From: Azospirillum sp.
Lineage (GTDB): Bacteria > Pseudomonadota > Alphaproteobacteria > CACIAM-22H2
Assembly: GCA_020249045.1 (NCBI GenBank)
Contig: JADCGK010000124.1
Span: 1-54,221 of the forward strand
Length of the DNA: 54,221 nucleotides
Direction of reading: 5' to 3'
In this document: piece after piece, positions 33,767-43,504 of the stretch
How the letters are laid out: every line of letters begins with the position of its first letter
Position numbering within the stretch: the first letter of the stretch is position 1
The notes under the pieces: model-generated
What the model was told of the DNA's origin: nothing
Seen by the model: the letters and a program-made list of their open reading frames with translations, nothing else
Database searches by the model: none
Translations under genes and position numbers: made by a program

Positions 33767-34252
33767 ATGACGATCAAGGCTGGCGACAAGATCCCGTCCG
33801 TGAAGCTGCGGCACATGACCAAGGACGGCGTCAAGGAGATATCGACCGACGATATCTTCAAGGGCAAGAAGGTCGCGATCTTCGGCCTTCCCGGCGCGTT
33901 CACGCCGACCTGCTCGGCCAAGCATCTGCCCGGCTTCCTCGCGCATTTCGACAAGTTCAAGGAGAAGGGCGTCGACACGATCGTCTGCATCTCGGTCAAC
34001 GACGCGTTCGTGATGGACGCCTGGGGCAAGAACCAGAACGTCGGCGACAAGGTCCTGATGGCGGCCGACGGCAACGCGGAATTCGCCAAGGCGGCCGGCA
34101 TCGAGATGGACGGCACGGGCTACGGCATGGGCCTGCGCATGAAGCGCTTCTCGGCCTACGTCGTGGACGGCGAAGTGAAGAGCTTCAATCTCGAGAAGCC
34201 CGGCTCGTTCGAAGTTTCGAACGCCGAGACGATGCTCGCCCAAGTCGGCTGA
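33767..34252 (+). CDS. Peroxiredoxin (Prx5/hybrid type)
   Basis: The product (161 aa) reduces hydroperoxides in the cytoplasm. The peroxidatic motif PGAFTPTCSAKHLPGF places Cys49, with Thr46, and VCISVNDAFVMDAWGKNQ follows the second strand, which holds Cys74. This is the Prx5 subfamily; in some relatives a glutaredoxin is fused, which is absent here. It lies 79 bp after the DsbD-type gene and converges with rnhA with 2 bp between stops. Confidence 0.93.
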   Translation: MTIKAGDKIPSVKLRHMTKDGVKEISTDDIFKGKKVAIFGLPGAFTPTCSAKHLPGFLAHFDKFKEKGVDTIVCISVNDAFVMDAWGKNQNVGDKVLMAADGNAEFAKAAGIEMDGTGYGMGLRMKRFSAYVVDGEVKSFNLEKPGSFEVSNAETMLAQVG

Positions 34253-34254
34253 GC

Positions 34255-34704
34255 TCAGCCGCCGCGCACCGAAGCGATCGCGCCGCGCGCCAAGGCGTCG
34301 GCGCGTTCGTTTTCGGGGTGGCCGGCATGGCCCTTGATCCAGCGCCATTCGACCGCGTGCGGCTCGGCCGCGGCCAGCAGCGCCTGCCAAAGATCGACGT
34401 TCTTGACCGGCTTTTTGTCGGCGGTTTTCCAGCCGCTCCGCTTCCAGCCGTGGATCCATTTCGTGATCCCGTCGCGCACGTAGACGCTGTCGGTCCAGAC
34501 GCGCACTTGCGCGGGCCGCTTGAGGGCCCTGAGCCCTTCGATCGCCGCCATCAATTCCATGCGGTTGTTGGTCGTGGCGGCGTCGCCGCCGGAGAGTTCC
34601 TTCTCGCTGCCGCGCCAGCGCAAGATCGCCCCCCAGCCGCCGGGACCCGGATTGCCCGAGCACGCGCCGTCGGTGAACAGCTCGACGAGATTCTCCTCGC
34701 TCAT
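34255..34704 (-). CDS. rnhA: Ribonuclease HI
   Basis: A 149-residue RNase HI that removes RNA from RNA:DNA hybrids. The catalytic DEDD residues are visible in [18 protein letters not shown] (Asp12), [10 protein letters not shown] (Glu), VWTDSVYV (Asp) and NERADALA (Asp). The basic handle helix [20 protein letters not shown] is present. Start 34704 overlaps the upstream SIMPL gene stop (ATGA), so it is the last gene of the ispH-thrB-SIMPL-rnhA operon. Confidence 0.96.
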   Translation of the reverse strand: MSEENLVELFTDGACSGNPGPGGWGAILRWRGSEKELSGGDAATTNNRMELMAAIEGLRALKRPAQVRVWTDSVYVRDGITKWIHGWKRSGWKTADKKPVKNVDLWQALLAAAEPHAVEWRWIKGHAGHPENERADALARGAIASVRGG

Positions 34705-35384
34705 TTCGGCCCGAGCAGCACGTCGGCTTCGACCGAGACGCGCACGGTCGCGCGGCCGGGCTCTGCGATGGGGGCGGGCGCGTTCGCGGCGGCAAGGTCG
34801 GCCATCGCCGCGCGCGGCATCGGCCGGGGCGGCGCTTCGCCGCCCGCGGCGCCCAGCCGAATGGCCCTGTAGCCCGTCACGCGCAAGCCCAGCGCGTCGG
34901 CCGCGCGCTCGGCGCGAAGCTTGAGCCGCTGCAGCGCCTCGGCGGTCAGCTCGTCCTCGGCCGCGCGCGCGGTCTCGCGGCGCAAATCGAAACGTAGGCC
35001 CGACATCGCCATGCCGCCTTCCTGCAGGGCCCCGGCGAGTGCGGTCAGCGCCGCCATATCCGAACCGCTCAGTTCCAGCGTCGCCGCGCCGCGCCAGCGC
35101 CGGGGTTGATTCTGCGGGCGTTCCTCGTGCGTCCAATAAGCGCCGGTTTCAACGCTCACGCCAGCCGATTGACGCGCGCGCGCGACGGCCGCCTCCATGC
35201 GCCGGTTGATTTCGGCCTGCACGCCGGCCGCCGTCGGTCCCATCGCTTCGGCGCGCAAGGCGACGGTCAAGCGATCCTGCTGGATCGCGCGTTCGGAACT
35301 TTCGCCCAGCGTCAGCACCGGCGGTTCGGCCGCCACCGCGGGCAGGGTCAACAGACACAAAGCGAGAAGGGCGGGGCGCAGCAT
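34701..35384 (-). CDS. SIMPL (DUF541) domain exported protein
   Basis: The product (227 aa) starts with a signal peptide ([18 protein letters not shown]) and continues as a single SIMPL domain: [20 protein letters not shown], then a Trp-containing strand [17 protein letters not shown] and a helix [20 protein letters not shown]. The domain occurs in oxidative-stress and signalling proteins, often periplasmic; its role here is unknown. It is coupled to rnhA by an ATGA overlap and lies 13 bp after thrB. Confidence 0.85.
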   Translation of the reverse strand: MLRPALLALCLLTLPAVAAEPPVLTLGESSERAIQQDRLTVALRAEAMGPTAAGVQAEINRRMEAAVARARQSAGVSVETGAYWTHEERPQNQPRRWRGAATLELSGSDMAALTALAGALQEGGMAMSGLRFDLRRETARAAEDELTAEALQRLKLRAERAADALGLRVTGYRAIRLGAAGGEAPPRPMPRAAMADLAAANAPAPIAEPGRATVRVSVEADVLLGPK

Positions 35385-35397
35385 GGCGGGATCTCCG

Positions 35398-36357
35398 TCA
35401 CAAACCGTAGGCCGAAGGGGCCGGCACGGCGCGATGGAACCGCAGCTTCTTGGCGTATTCGAGGGGGTTTTTGGGCCGGACGAAGGCGCCGGGCGGATGG
35501 TTCAGCCAATCGTAAAGTCGCGTCAGCAGAAAGCGCAGCGCGCTGCCGCGCGCCAGGATCGGCAGCGCGGCCGTTTCGGCCGGCGACAGCCCGCGCACCG
35601 ACGCATAGCCGCCGACCAAGCGCCGCGCCTTGGTCGCGTTGAACGATCCGTCCGGCTCGAAGCACCAGCAATTCAGGCAGATGGCGAGGTCGTAGGCGAG
35701 CGTGTCGTTGCACGCGAAATAGAAATCGATCATCCCCGAGAAGCCGCCGTCCAGGAAGAACACGTTGTCCGGGAACAGATCGGCGTGGATGACGCCTTGG
35801 GGCAGATCGCGCGGCCAGGCGCGGTCGAGGAAATCGAGTTCGGCGGCGATTTCGGCGGCCAGCCCTTTCTCCACTTCGTCGGCGCGCGCGCCGCACGCTT
35901 CGGCGAGCGGCCGCCAGCCTGCGGGGCCGAGCGCATTCTCGCGCCGGATCGGAAAATCGGCGCCCGCGACGTGCAGCCGGGCCAGCGCGTCGCCCACCGG
36001 CGCGCAATGCGAAAGCTCGATCTTTCGCGGCCAGACACCTTTGAGGAAGCTGACGATCGCCGCGGGCCGACCGCACAGCTCGCCCAGCACCCGGCCGTCC
36101 TTGCGGTGGATCGGCGTCGGGCAGGCGAGACCCTTGGCCGCGAGATGGTCCATGAGGCCGAGGAAGAACGGCAGGTCCGCGCGCTTCACCCGCTTTTCGT
36201 AGAGCGTGAGGATGAATTGTCCCGCGCCGGTTTCGAGCACGAAGTTGGAATTCTCCACGCCCTCGGCGATGCCGCGATAGGCGACGAGCTTGCCGATCTC
36301 GTAATCGGCCAGGAACCGGGCCAGGGATTGGTCGTCGACGTCGGTATAGACGGCCAT
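35398..36357 (-). CDS. thrB: Homoserine kinase (type II, APH-like fold)
   Basis: A 319-residue kinase of the aminoglycoside-phosphotransferase fold that phosphorylates homoserine for threonine synthesis. Seen: [29 protein letters not shown] (nucleotide loop), [14 protein letters not shown] with the catalytic aspartate, and [20 protein letters not shown] with the metal aspartate. The C-terminal [20 protein letters not shown] is characteristic of this ThrB type. The start overlaps the ispH stop (ATGA). The ispH-thrB-rnhA order is standard in alphaproteobacteria. Confidence 0.95.
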   Translation of the reverse strand: MAVYTDVDDQSLARFLADYEIGKLVAYRGIAEGVENSNFVLETGAGQFILTLYEKRVKRADLPFFLGLMDHLAAKGLACPTPIHRKDGRVLGELCGRPAAIVSFLKGVWPRKIELSHCAPVGDALARLHVAGADFPIRRENALGPAGWRPLAEACGARADEVEKGLAAEIAAELDFLDRAWPRDLPQGVIHADLFPDNVFFLDGGFSGMIDFYFACNDTLAYDLAICLNCWCFEPDGSFNATKARRLVGGYASVRGLSPAETAALPILARGSALRFLLTRLYDWLNHPPGAFVRPKNPLEYAKKLRFHRAVPAPSAYGL

Positions 36358-37301
36358 CACACGTCCAGCGACCGCGGCAGGTTGAAATGCACGTCCTCGC
36401 GGGCCGTCACGACTTCCTCGAGCGTCACGTCGAAGCGCGCGCGCGCGGCTTCGATGGTCTCCTGAACCAGGATTTCCGGCGCCGACGCGCCGGCGGAAAC
36501 GCCGAGCGTGCGGATCCCGGCGAGCGCCGTCCAATCGATTTCGCGGAAATTGGCGATCAGACGCGAGTTTTCGCAACCCGCCTTCTTGGCGACCTCGACC
36601 AACCGCATCGAGTTCGACGACTTGGTCGAGCCCAGCACGAGGACCGCGTCCGCGCGCGCGGCGATCGCCTTGACCGCCGCTTGGCGGTTGGTCGTCGCGT
36701 AGCAGATGTCGTCCTTCTTGGGCGGCAGCATGTCGGGGTAGCGGCGCACGAGTTCGGCGACGATGTCGGCCGTATCGTCGACCGACAGCGTGGTTTGGGT
36801 CGCATAGGCAAGCGGCCCCGCGGGCAGCACGACGTTGCGCGCCTGCTCGACGTCCTCCACCAGCGTGATCGCGCCCGCGGGCAATTGACCCATCGTGCCC
36901 ACGACCTCCGGATGGCCCGCGTGCCCGATCAGCACGATATGGCGGCCCGCCTTGCGATGATGCTCGGCCTCGCTATGGACCTTGCTGACCAGCGGGCAGG
37001 TGGCGTCGAGATAGATCATCTCGCGCCGCTCGGCCTCGGCCGGGACCGATTTGGGCACGCCGTGGGCGGAGAACACCACCGGCCGGTCGGCCGGGACCTG
37101 ATCGAGCTCGGCGACGAAGATGGCGCCCTTGCGCTCCAGACTTTCGACGACGAAGCGGTTATGGACGATTTCGTGGCGCACATAGACCGGCGCGCCGTGC
37201 TTTTCGATCGCGCGCTCGACGATCAAAATCGCGCGGTCCACGCCCGCGCAAAAGCCGCGCGGGCCGGCCAGCAAAATCGTCAGGGGCGCTTGTGCGGCCA
37301 T
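36357..37301 (-). CDS. ispH: 4-hydroxy-3-methylbut-2-enyl diphosphate reductase
   Basis: The product (314 aa) is the last enzyme of the MEP isoprenoid pathway. Three cluster cysteines are visible: PRGFCAGV (Cys18), [12 protein letters not shown] and [14 protein letters not shown]. Substrate-binding segments [20 protein letters not shown] and the [11 protein letters not shown] loop are present. The ATG at 37301 is chosen; an in-frame ATG 35 codons upstream would overlap the divergent CDGSH gene. It is the first gene of a four-gene operon. Confidence 0.96.
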   Translation of the reverse strand: MAAQAPLTILLAGPRGFCAGVDRAILIVERAIEKHGAPVYVRHEIVHNRFVVESLERKGAIFVAELDQVPADRPVVFSAHGVPKSVPAEAERREMIYLDATCPLVSKVHSEAEHHRKAGRHIVLIGHAGHPEVVGTMGQLPAGAITLVEDVEQARNVVLPAGPLAYATQTTLSVDDTADIVAELVRRYPDMLPPKKDDICYATTNRQAAVKAIAARADAVLVLGSTKSSNSMRLVEVAKKAGCENSRLIANFREIDWTALAGIRTLGVSAGASAPEILVQETIEAARARFDVTLEEVVTAREDVHFNLPRSLDV

Positions 37302-37398
37302 TCTCGAAACCCTATTGTCGCCCCGAGGTATACCGGAGTCGCGCCGCGATTCCACCCCCGTTCGCCAGCGTTCCAAGAACCCGCCGAGGTCCGTCCCG

Positions 37399-37638
37399 AT
37401 GTCCACGCCCGTCGTCGCCCAGAAAGCCCCTTATCCCGTCGATGTCGAAGCCGGCAAAACCTACTGGTGGTGCACCTGCGGCATGTCCAAGAAGCAGCCG
37501 TTTTGCGACGGGGCGCATTCGGGGTCCGGGCTGCAGCCGATGAAGTACGAGGCCAAGGAAGCCAAGAAGCTTTTCTTCTGCGGCTGCAAGGCGACCAAGA
37601 ATCAGCCGCTGTGCGACGGCGCGCATAAGGCCCTTTAA
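37399..37638 (+). CDS. Dual CDGSH-type iron-sulfur protein
   Basis: A 79-residue protein with two complete CDGSH-type 2Fe-2S motifs, [16 protein letters not shown] and [16 protein letters not shown], each with three cysteines and one histidine. The arrangement resembles the two-cluster CISD3/MiNT proteins. Electron transfer or cluster donation is a family inference. The ATG at 37399 is chosen because an upstream in-frame ATG adds a proline/serine/arginine-rich stretch across the ispH promoter. It precedes a lipoprotein gene by 2 bp. Confidence 0.88.
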   Translation: MSTPVVAQKAPYPVDVEAGKTYWWCTCGMSKKQPFCDGAHSGSGLQPMKYEAKEAKKLFFCGCKATKNQPLCDGAHKAL

Positions 37639-37640
37639 GC

Positions 37641-38192
37641 GTGGGCGCTTTGCGCGTGCGTTCGGCACTTCCCGCGCTCGTCGCGGCGGCGCTGGCGCTG
37701 GGGGCTTGCACGGCCAACGAGGACCGGCAGGCGGCCATTTGTCCGCGCGCCGGAATTCTGCCCGACGCCAACACGGTGGTGCTGTTCCGTGACGGTCCCG
37801 GCCGCGACCTGACCGACGTGATCGCGCAAGCCCAGATCGTCGACGTGGCGGTGGGCTGCGTCTATACGAGCGGCCGACGCCCGCCGGGCGTCACGCTCGA
37901 TCTGCAGATCGCCATCGCCGCCGAACGCGGCCCCGCCGATCGCGCCCGGCGCGCGGCGCTGCCTTATTTCGTGGCGATCCTGGACGGCGACCAGAACATC
38001 GTCGCCAAGGAGTATTTCGAGGCGCGGTTCGAGTTTCCCGACAACCGCACGCGCGTGGGCCGGGTGGACGAGCTCGAGCCCGTGATCCCGCTGCGGTCGA
38101 ATTTCGACGGCCCCTCGTACCGCGTCATGGTCGGATTCCAGCTCAACGCCGACCAGCTCGCCTGGAACCGCCGGCAACGCGGCGAGCGCTGA
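37641..38192 (+). CDS. Predicted lipoprotein of unknown function
   Basis: The product (183 aa) has a lipoprotein leader with lipobox LALGAC (Cys23). The mature part holds two more cysteines (ICPRAG and VGCVY) and beta-rich segments such as GVTLDLQIAIAAERGPADRA and YRVMVGFQLNADQLAWNRRQ. I do not recognise a named family. It uses GTG two bases after the CDGSH stop and would be co-transcribed with it. Confidence 0.7.
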   Translation: MGALRVRSALPALVAAALALGACTANEDRQAAICPRAGILPDANTVVLFRDGPGRDLTDVIAQAQIVDVAVGCVYTSGRRPPGVTLDLQIAIAAERGPADRARRAALPYFVAILDGDQNIVAKEYFEARFEFPDNRTRVGRVDELEPVIPLRSNFDGPSYRVMVGFQLNADQLAWNRRQRGER

Positions 38193-38225
38193 AGCGCCGG
38201 AAATCGACGGACGGCCACGCGCCGC

Positions 38226-38253
38226 TTGACCCGGGCGGGACTCCCGCTATTTT
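38226..38253 (+). promoter_or_regulatory. Promoter of the gcv riboswitch-operon
   Basis: TTGACC (38226-38231) and TATTTT (38248-38253) are separated by 16 bp and end about 9 bp before the riboswitch begins. This predicts a transcription start near 38260 and a leader of about 280 nt before gcvT. Confidence 0.6.
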
Positions 38254-38261
38254 GCCTGTCG

Positions 38262-38484
38262 CCCGCCCGCGGGAGAGACTCCGTTTCCGCCAGGAAACGG
38301 GGCGCCGAAGGAGCAACCGCCCCGGAAACTCTCAGGCAAAAGGACCGCGGGGGCACGGGCACGCGTAGCGAACTCTGGAAAGCGGCGACCGGTTTCGGCC
38401 GGTCGCCCACCGAAGAGGTAAGTCCGAGCGGCCCCCAACCGGCCTTCCGGACGATTCTTTCAGGTCCCAGGACAGAGGGGGCGC
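38262..38484 (+). promoter_or_regulatory. Tandem glycine riboswitch
   Basis: Two glycine aptamers lie back to back. The first (about 38262-38350) has GGGAGAGACT, GCCGAAGGAGCAA and the hallmark CTCTCAGGCAAAAGGACCG. The second (about 38371-38484) has AACTCTGGAAAGC, CACCGAAGAGGTAAG, TTTCAGGTCCCAGGACAGAG. Glycine binding is expected to turn on the glycine cleavage operon directly downstream. About 55 bases separate it from the gcvT start, room for an expression platform near the ribosome binding site. Confidence 0.93.
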
Positions 38485-38539
38485 CCCAGAAGCCGGTCTC
38501 CCGACCGGCTTTGACGCGCGCCCGACTCCGGAGTTCCCT

Positions 38540-39649
38540 TTGTCCGACGACACCCCCCTGAAGACGACGCCGCTCGACGCGTTGCATCGCGCGCTTGGCG
38601 CCAAGATGGTGCCGTTCGCCGGGTATGCGATGCCCGTCCAATATCCGATGGGGATATTGAACGAGCATCTGCACGCGCGCGCGGCCGCCGGGCTGTTCGA
38701 CGTGTCGCATATGGGTCAGGCGATCCTGGCCGGCGCCGAGGCGGCCGCGGCTCTCGAAACGATGGTGCCCGGCGATCAGCTCGCGCTTAAGGAAGGCGCC
38801 ACGCGCTACACCCAGCTCACGAACGACGAGGGCGGCATCCTCGACGATCTGATGGCCACCAAGCGCGCCGACGGGCTTTATCTCGTCGTCAACGCGGCCT
38901 GCAAGGACGCGGATTTTGCGCGCATCGAAGCGAAGATCGGCGCGCGCGCGCCGCTCCGGCGCCTCGACGACCGCGCGCTGCTGGCGTTGCAAGGCCCGCA
39001 AGCGGCGGCCGTGATGGCGCGGCTCGCCCCCGACTCCGTCGGGCAGAAATTCATGACGCTGCGCGAAGGCACGATCGGCGGTATCGCTTGCCTGTTCACG
39101 CGCTCGGGTTACACGGGCGAGGACGGTTACGAGATTTCCGTGCCCGCCGCCGAGGCCGAAAAACTCGCCAAGCTGCTGCTCGCCGAACCCGAGGTGAAGC
39201 CGATCGGCCTGGGCGCGCGCGACTCTTTGCGCCTGGAGGCGGGCTTGTGCCTTTACGGGCACGACATCGATACGACCACCTCGCCGATCGAGGCCGATCT
39301 GGTCTGGTCGATTTCCAAGCGCCGGCGCGCCGAAGGCGGCTTCCCCGGCGCCGCGCGCGTGCAACGCGAACTCGCCCAAGGCCCCGCGCGCAAGCGCGTC
39401 GGCATCCTGCCCGAAGGCCGCGCGCCCGCGCGCGAGGGCACGGAGGTCGTCGACGCCGCCGGCGCCAAGATCGGGGTCGTCACTTCGGGCGGCTTCGGGC
39501 CGACCGCGAACGGGCCGATCTGCATGGGTTACGTACCCGCCGCTTTCGCCGCCCCCGGCACGCCGGTGGGCCTCGTCGTCCGGGGCAAAACGCTCCCCGC
39601 GAAAATCGCGGGAATGCCCTTCGTCCCCCATCGTTATTTCCGCGGTTGA
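38540..39649 (+). CDS. gcvT: Glycine cleavage T-protein (aminomethyltransferase)
   Basis: The product (369 aa) transfers the aminomethyl carbon from lipoyl GcvH to tetrahydrofolate. Seen: PFAGYAMPVQYPMGILNEHL, GLFDVSHMGQ, LTNDEGGILDDLMATKRAD and GYTGEDGYEISVP. The start is TTG at 38540, with a ribosome binding site (ccggag) about 8 bases upstream; the N-terminus MSDDTPLKTTPLDALHRALG fits the family. It is the first gene of gcvT-gcvH-gcvPA-gcvPB behind the glycine riboswitch. Confidence 0.95.
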   Translation: MSDDTPLKTTPLDALHRALGAKMVPFAGYAMPVQYPMGILNEHLHARAAAGLFDVSHMGQAILAGAEAAAALETMVPGDQLALKEGATRYTQLTNDEGGILDDLMATKRADGLYLVVNAACKDADFARIEAKIGARAPLRRLDDRALLALQGPQAAAVMARLAPDSVGQKFMTLREGTIGGIACLFTRSGYTGEDGYEISVPAAEAEKLAKLLLAEPEVKPIGLGARDSLRLEAGLCLYGHDIDTTTSPIEADLVWSISKRRRAEGGFPGAARVQRELAQGPARKRVGILPEGRAPAREGTEVVDAAGAKIGVVTSGGFGPTANGPICMGYVPAAFAAPGTPVGLVVRGKTLPAKIAGMPFVPHRYFRG

Positions 39650-39659
39650 GGAGAAAATC

Positions 39660-40040
39660 ATGGCCGAACTGCGCTTCACCAAAGACCACGAATGGATCCG
39701 CGTCGGAGACGGCGACGTCTACGAGATCGGCATCTCCGACTACGCGCAAGGCCAGCTCGGCGACGTGGTGTTCGTCGAATTGCCGGAGATCGGCAAGAAG
39801 ATCGCCAAGGGCGGCCAGGCGGCCGTCGTGGAATCGGTCAAGGCGGCGTCGGACGTCTATTCGCCCGTCGCGGGCGAGGTCGTCGCGATCAACGACGCGC
39901 TGACGGGCGATCCGGGCCTCGTGAACAAGGAACCGACCGGCGCGGGCTGGTTCTTCAAGCTCAAGACCGGCGATACGGCCCAGTTCGCCGAATTGATGGA
40001 TCAAGGCGCCTACGACGCCTACGTGAAAGGTCTCGGCTGA
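39660..40040 (+). CDS. gcvH: Glycine cleavage H-protein (lipoyl carrier)
   Basis: A 126-residue carrier protein. The lipoylated lysine lies in [20 protein letters not shown], and the N-terminal [15 protein letters not shown] is standard. It shuttles intermediates between the P, T and L proteins. It follows gcvT by 10 bp with an AGGAG-type binding site (gttgaggag), and its TGA overlaps the gcvPA ATG. Confidence 0.97.
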   Translation: MAELRFTKDHEWIRVGDGDVYEIGISDYAQGQLGDVVFVELPEIGKKIAKGGQAAVVESVKAASDVYSPVAGEVVAINDALTGDPGLVNKEPTGAGWFFKLKTGDTAQFAELMDQGAYDAYVKGLG

Positions 40041-41386
40041 TGCGCTACCTGCCCCATACCGAAGCCGACCGCGAAGCGATGCTCGCGGCGATCGGCGCCA
40101 AATCCGTCGATGAATTGTTCGTCGACGTGCCGGCGGAGGCGCGCCTCGCGGGCCCCGTCGCGGGCCTGTCGACGACCAAAAGCGAGCTCGAGGTGGAGCG
40201 CATCCTCGGCGCCATGGCCGCCAAGAACCGCCCGGCGGGCGCGATGGCGAGCTTCATGGGGTCGGGCGCCTATCGCCATCACGTGCCCGCGAGCGTGGAT
40301 TACATCGTCCAGCGCGGCGAGTTCCTGACGAGCTACACGCCCTATCAGCCGGAAATCGCGCAAGGCACGCTGCAGTATCTGTTCGAATTCCAGACCCAGG
40401 TCGCGTTGCTGACCGGGATGGAGGTCGCCAACGCTTCGATGTACGACGCGGCCACCGCCGCGGTCGAAGCCGTGCAGATGGCCAATCGCGTCACGCGCCG
40501 GGGCAAGGCGATCCTGTCGGGCGCCCTGCATCCGCATTATCGCGAGACCATCGAGACACACGGCCGGTTCTCGGGTTTCGATGTCGCCGCGTTGCCCGCC
40601 AATCTCGACGGGCTGGCCGGCATCGAGGCGCTGCTCGACGCGAAAACGTCCTGCGTCGTGGTGCAGTACCCGAACGTGTTCGGCCGCCTGCAGGATCTGC
40701 GCGGCCTTGCCGCCGCGTGCCAGAAGGCGGGCGCTTTGCTGATCGTGGCGATCCCCGAAATCGTGTCGATGGGCGCCGTCGTGCCGCCGGGCGACATGGG
40801 GGCGGATATCGTGGTCGCCGAGGGCCAGTCGATCGGGAACGCCCTCAATTTCGGCGGCCCCTATGTCGGGCTGTTCGCGGCGAAGGAGAAGTACCTGCGC
40901 CAGATGCCCGGCCGCCTGTGCGGCGAAACCGTCGACGCCGACGGCAAGCGCGGCTTCGTGCTGACGCTGTCCACCCGCGAGCAGCACATCCGCCGCGAAA
41001 AGGCGACGTCGAACATCTGCACGAATTCGGGCCTGTGCGCGCTGGCCTTCACCGTGCATCTGTCGCTGCTCGGCGAAACGGGCTTGAAGCGCCTCGCCGC
41101 GCTCAACCACGCGATGGCGACCAGCCTCGAAGCGAAGCTCGCGCGCGTGAAGGGCGTGAAGGTCCTGACCGACGCCTATTTCAACGAATTCGCGCTCGAA
41201 CTGCCGCGCGACGCCGCCGAGGTGGTCGACAAACTCGCCGACAAGGGCGTGCTCGCGGGCGTGCCCGGCGGCCGGTTGTGGCCGGACGATCCTTCGATGG
41301 CGCGCACGCTGATCGTCGCGGCCACCGAAACGAACACGCTCGCCGACATCGACCTTTTCGCCGCCAAGCTCGCGGAGGTGCTGTGA
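40040..41386 (+). CDS. gcvPA: Glycine dehydrogenase (decarboxylating) subunit 1
   Basis: A 448-residue alpha subunit of the split P-protein. Seen: [40 protein letters not shown] and [20 protein letters not shown]. It lacks the PLP lysine, which is in subunit 2. ATG overlaps the gcvH stop by one base, and its own stop overlaps the gcvPB ATG, giving tight coupling for equal subunit synthesis. Confidence 0.96.
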   Translation: MRYLPHTEADREAMLAAIGAKSVDELFVDVPAEARLAGPVAGLSTTKSELEVERILGAMAAKNRPAGAMASFMGSGAYRHHVPASVDYIVQRGEFLTSYTPYQPEIAQGTLQYLFEFQTQVALLTGMEVANASMYDAATAAVEAVQMANRVTRRGKAILSGALHPHYRETIETHGRFSGFDVAALPANLDGLAGIEALLDAKTSCVVVQYPNVFGRLQDLRGLAAACQKAGALLIVAIPEIVSMGAVVPPGDMGADIVVAEGQSIGNALNFGGPYVGLFAAKEKYLRQMPGRLCGETVDADGKRGFVLTLSTREQHIRREKATSNICTNSGLCALAFTVHLSLLGETGLKRLAALNHAMATSLEAKLARVKGVKVLTDAYFNEFALELPRDAAEVVDKLADKGVLAGVPGGRLWPDDPSMARTLIVAATETNTLADIDLFAAKLAEVL

Positions 41387-42963
41387 TGGACAAGTCCCAA
41401 GGCCGCGTCGCGCGCGACACCGCGGGCGAACTTCCCCCCGTCGTCACCCATTCGGGCCATCGGGGGCTGCAGCTCGAAGAAAAGCTGATCTTCGAACAGG
41501 GCGTTCCGGGCCGGATCGGCGTGGACGTGCCGAACCCGCCGCAGGGTGCCGCCGACAAGCTCGGCGCCTTCGCGCGCAAGGAACCCATCGGCCTGCCCGA
41601 TCTGTCCGAACCGCAGGTCGTGCGCCACTTCACGCGCCTGTCGCAGAAGAACTACGGCATCGATTCGGGTCTGTTCTCGCTGGGCTCGTGCACGATGAAG
41701 CACAACCCGCGCCTCAACGAGAAGATGGCCCGTCTGCCCGGCTTCGCGGACATCCATCCGCTCCAGCCCGTCAAAACGGTGCAGGGCGCCCTCGAACTGA
41801 TCGACGAGTTGGCGCGCTGGCTCAAGACGCTGACCGGTATGCCCGCTGTGGCGATGAGCCCGGCCGCCGGCGCGCATGGCGAATTGTGCGGCATGGTCGC
41901 GATCTGGGCCGCGATCAAAGCCAAGGGCGAAGGCGAAACGCGCCGGCGCGTGCTCGTGCCGGAATCCGCGCACGGCACCAACCCCGCGACGGCGGCGATG
42001 CTCGGCTTCACGGTCGATCCGATTCCCGCCGACGCGCGCGGCCGGGTCGATCTCGCCGCGTTCGAGGCGAAGCTCGGCCCGGACGTCGCGGCGATCATGC
42101 TGACCAACCCGAACACCTGCGGGCTGTTCGAAACCGACATCAAGCGCATCGCCGATCTGGTGCACAAGGCGGGCGGCTATTTCTACTGCGACGGGGCGAA
42201 CTACAACGCCATCGCGGGCCGCGTGCGCCCCGCCGATCTCGGCGTGGACGCCATGCACATCAACCTGCACAAGACGTTCTCCACGCCGCACGGCGGCGGG
42301 GGCCCGGGCTCGGGCCCGGTCGTGCTGTCCGCCGCGTTGGCGCCATTCGCGCCTTTGCCGTACGTCGTCCACGGCAAGGATGGTTTCCGTCTGGTCGAAA
42401 CCAAGGAAGCCGGTGCGGCACCCTTCGGCCGTCTGAAGGGGTTCAACGGCCAGATGGGCATGTTCGTGCGCGCGCTCGCCTACATGCTCAGCCACGGCGC
42501 CGACGGCATCCGGCGGGCGTCCGAGGACGCCGTGCTGAACGCCAATTACGTCCATGCCCGCTTGAAGGACGTCATGACGCCGGCCTTCGAGGGCCCGTGC
42601 ATGCACGAAGCGTTGTTCGACGATCGGTTCCTGAAGGATACGGGCGTCTCGACGCTGGATTTCGCCAAGGCGCTGATCGACGAGGGCTACCATCCGATGA
42701 CGATGTATTTCCCGCTCGTCGTCCACGGCGCAATGCTGATCGAGCCGACCGAAAGCGAGAGCAAGGATTCGCTCGACGCGTTCATCGCCTCGCTCCGGCA
42801 TTTGGCGGCCCTCGCCAAGCAGGGCAACCAGGCGGCGCATTTCCATGCGGCTCCGCGGCTCACGCCGCGCCGGCGCCTGGACGAAACGCGCGCGGCACGT
42901 CAGCCGATCTTGCGCTGGAAGCCGGCCGCCCCGCCCGCGCCGACCGCCCAGGCGGCGGAATAA
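41386..42963 (+). CDS. gcvPB: Glycine dehydrogenase (decarboxylating) subunit 2
   Basis: The product (525 aa) is the PLP-binding subunit of the split P-protein that decarboxylates glycine. The PLP lysine is in HINLHKTFSTPHGGGGPGSG; PLGSCTMK-type sequence (FSLGSCTMKHNPRLNEK) and VPESAHGTNPATAAMLGF are also present. An Ala/Pro-rich tail of about 25 residues ends it. A strong bidirectional terminator follows 30 bp downstream. Confidence 0.96.
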   Translation: MDKSQGRVARDTAGELPPVVTHSGHRGLQLEEKLIFEQGVPGRIGVDVPNPPQGAADKLGAFARKEPIGLPDLSEPQVVRHFTRLSQKNYGIDSGLFSLGSCTMKHNPRLNEKMARLPGFADIHPLQPVKTVQGALELIDELARWLKTLTGMPAVAMSPAAGAHGELCGMVAIWAAIKAKGEGETRRRVLVPESAHGTNPATAAMLGFTVDPIPADARGRVDLAAFEAKLGPDVAAIMLTNPNTCGLFETDIKRIADLVHKAGGYFYCDGANYNAIAGRVRPADLGVDAMHINLHKTFSTPHGGGGPGSGPVVLSAALAPFAPLPYVVHGKDGFRLVETKEAGAAPFGRLKGFNGQMGMFVRALAYMLSHGADGIRRASEDAVLNANYVHARLKDVMTPAFEGPCMHEALFDDRFLKDTGVSTLDFAKALIDEGYHPMTMYFPLVVHGAMLIEPTESESKDSLDAFIASLRHLAALAKQGNQAAHFHAAPRLTPRRRLDETRAARQPILRWKPAAPPAPTAQAAE

Positions 42964-42993
42964 GCCCGGCCGCCGACGCGTCCCGAAGAAAAA

Positions 42994-43026
42994 CCCCGCC
43001 GGATCGCTCCGGCGGGGTTTTGTTTT
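42994..43026. terminator. Bidirectional intrinsic terminator (copy 1)
   Basis: A 10-bp GC stem (CCCCGCCGGA / TCCGGCGGGG, 42994-43017) with a four-base loop, preceded by AAGAAAAA and followed by TTTTGTTTTG. The flanking A and T runs let it stop transcription from both the gcv operon and the convergent gene at 43046. A second copy with the same stem lies at 44602. Confidence 0.92.
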
Positions 43027-43045
43027 GTCGTCGTCGCGTCCGGAG

Positions 43046-43492
43046 TCAGGACAGCAGTTCCGAATTGCGGTGGACGAGCAGCCAGCGATCGGCGTCCCGC
43101 CGCCAGAGATCGACGAACCGCAATCGGCCCGCATAGGGTGTCCCGCCGAGCGTGCCCGCGATCCGAACCGAGCCGAAGCTGAGCGCGACGCTGCCGTAGT
43201 CGCGGATCGTGGCCTCGATCGGGCCCGCTTGGTCCACCGTGATCTCGCGCGTGGAGAAGATCCTCACGATGTCCGCCTTCGAATAGTCGTTGCCCGTCAC
43301 GTGCTGGTAGACGAACTCGTCGGCGAGCAGGGCCGCGATCGCGGACCCGTCGGCGGCGCGCACGGCGGCGACGAAGGCGGCCTGGGCCGCTCGCACCGCG
43401 GTTTGTGCGGGGCTTTGCGCGCGGGCGGCGAAGCGGTCGAACGGGGCGACGGCGCAAGCGGCGATGGCGGCGAGGAAATAGCGGCGCAGCAT
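43046..43492 (-). CDS. Exported NTF2-like (SnoaL/DUF4440) protein
   Basis: A 148-residue protein with a leader (LRRYFLAAIAACAVAPF) and an NTF2-like cone fold: AADGSAIAALLADEFVYQHV, SVALSFGSVRIAGTLGG and GRLRFVDLWRRDADRWLLVH. Such domains bind small hydrophobic ligands or form single-domain enzymes; the role here is unknown. It lies 12 bp downstream of the GST gene, on the same strand. Confidence 0.8.
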   Translation of the reverse strand: MLRRYFLAAIAACAVAPFDRFAARAQSPAQTAVRAAQAAFVAAVRAADGSAIAALLADEFVYQHVTGNDYSKADIVRIFSTREITVDQAGPIEATIRDYGSVALSFGSVRIAGTLGGTPYAGRLRFVDLWRRDADRWLLVHRNSELLS

Positions 43493-43504
43493 GGCGATGC
43501 CTCC

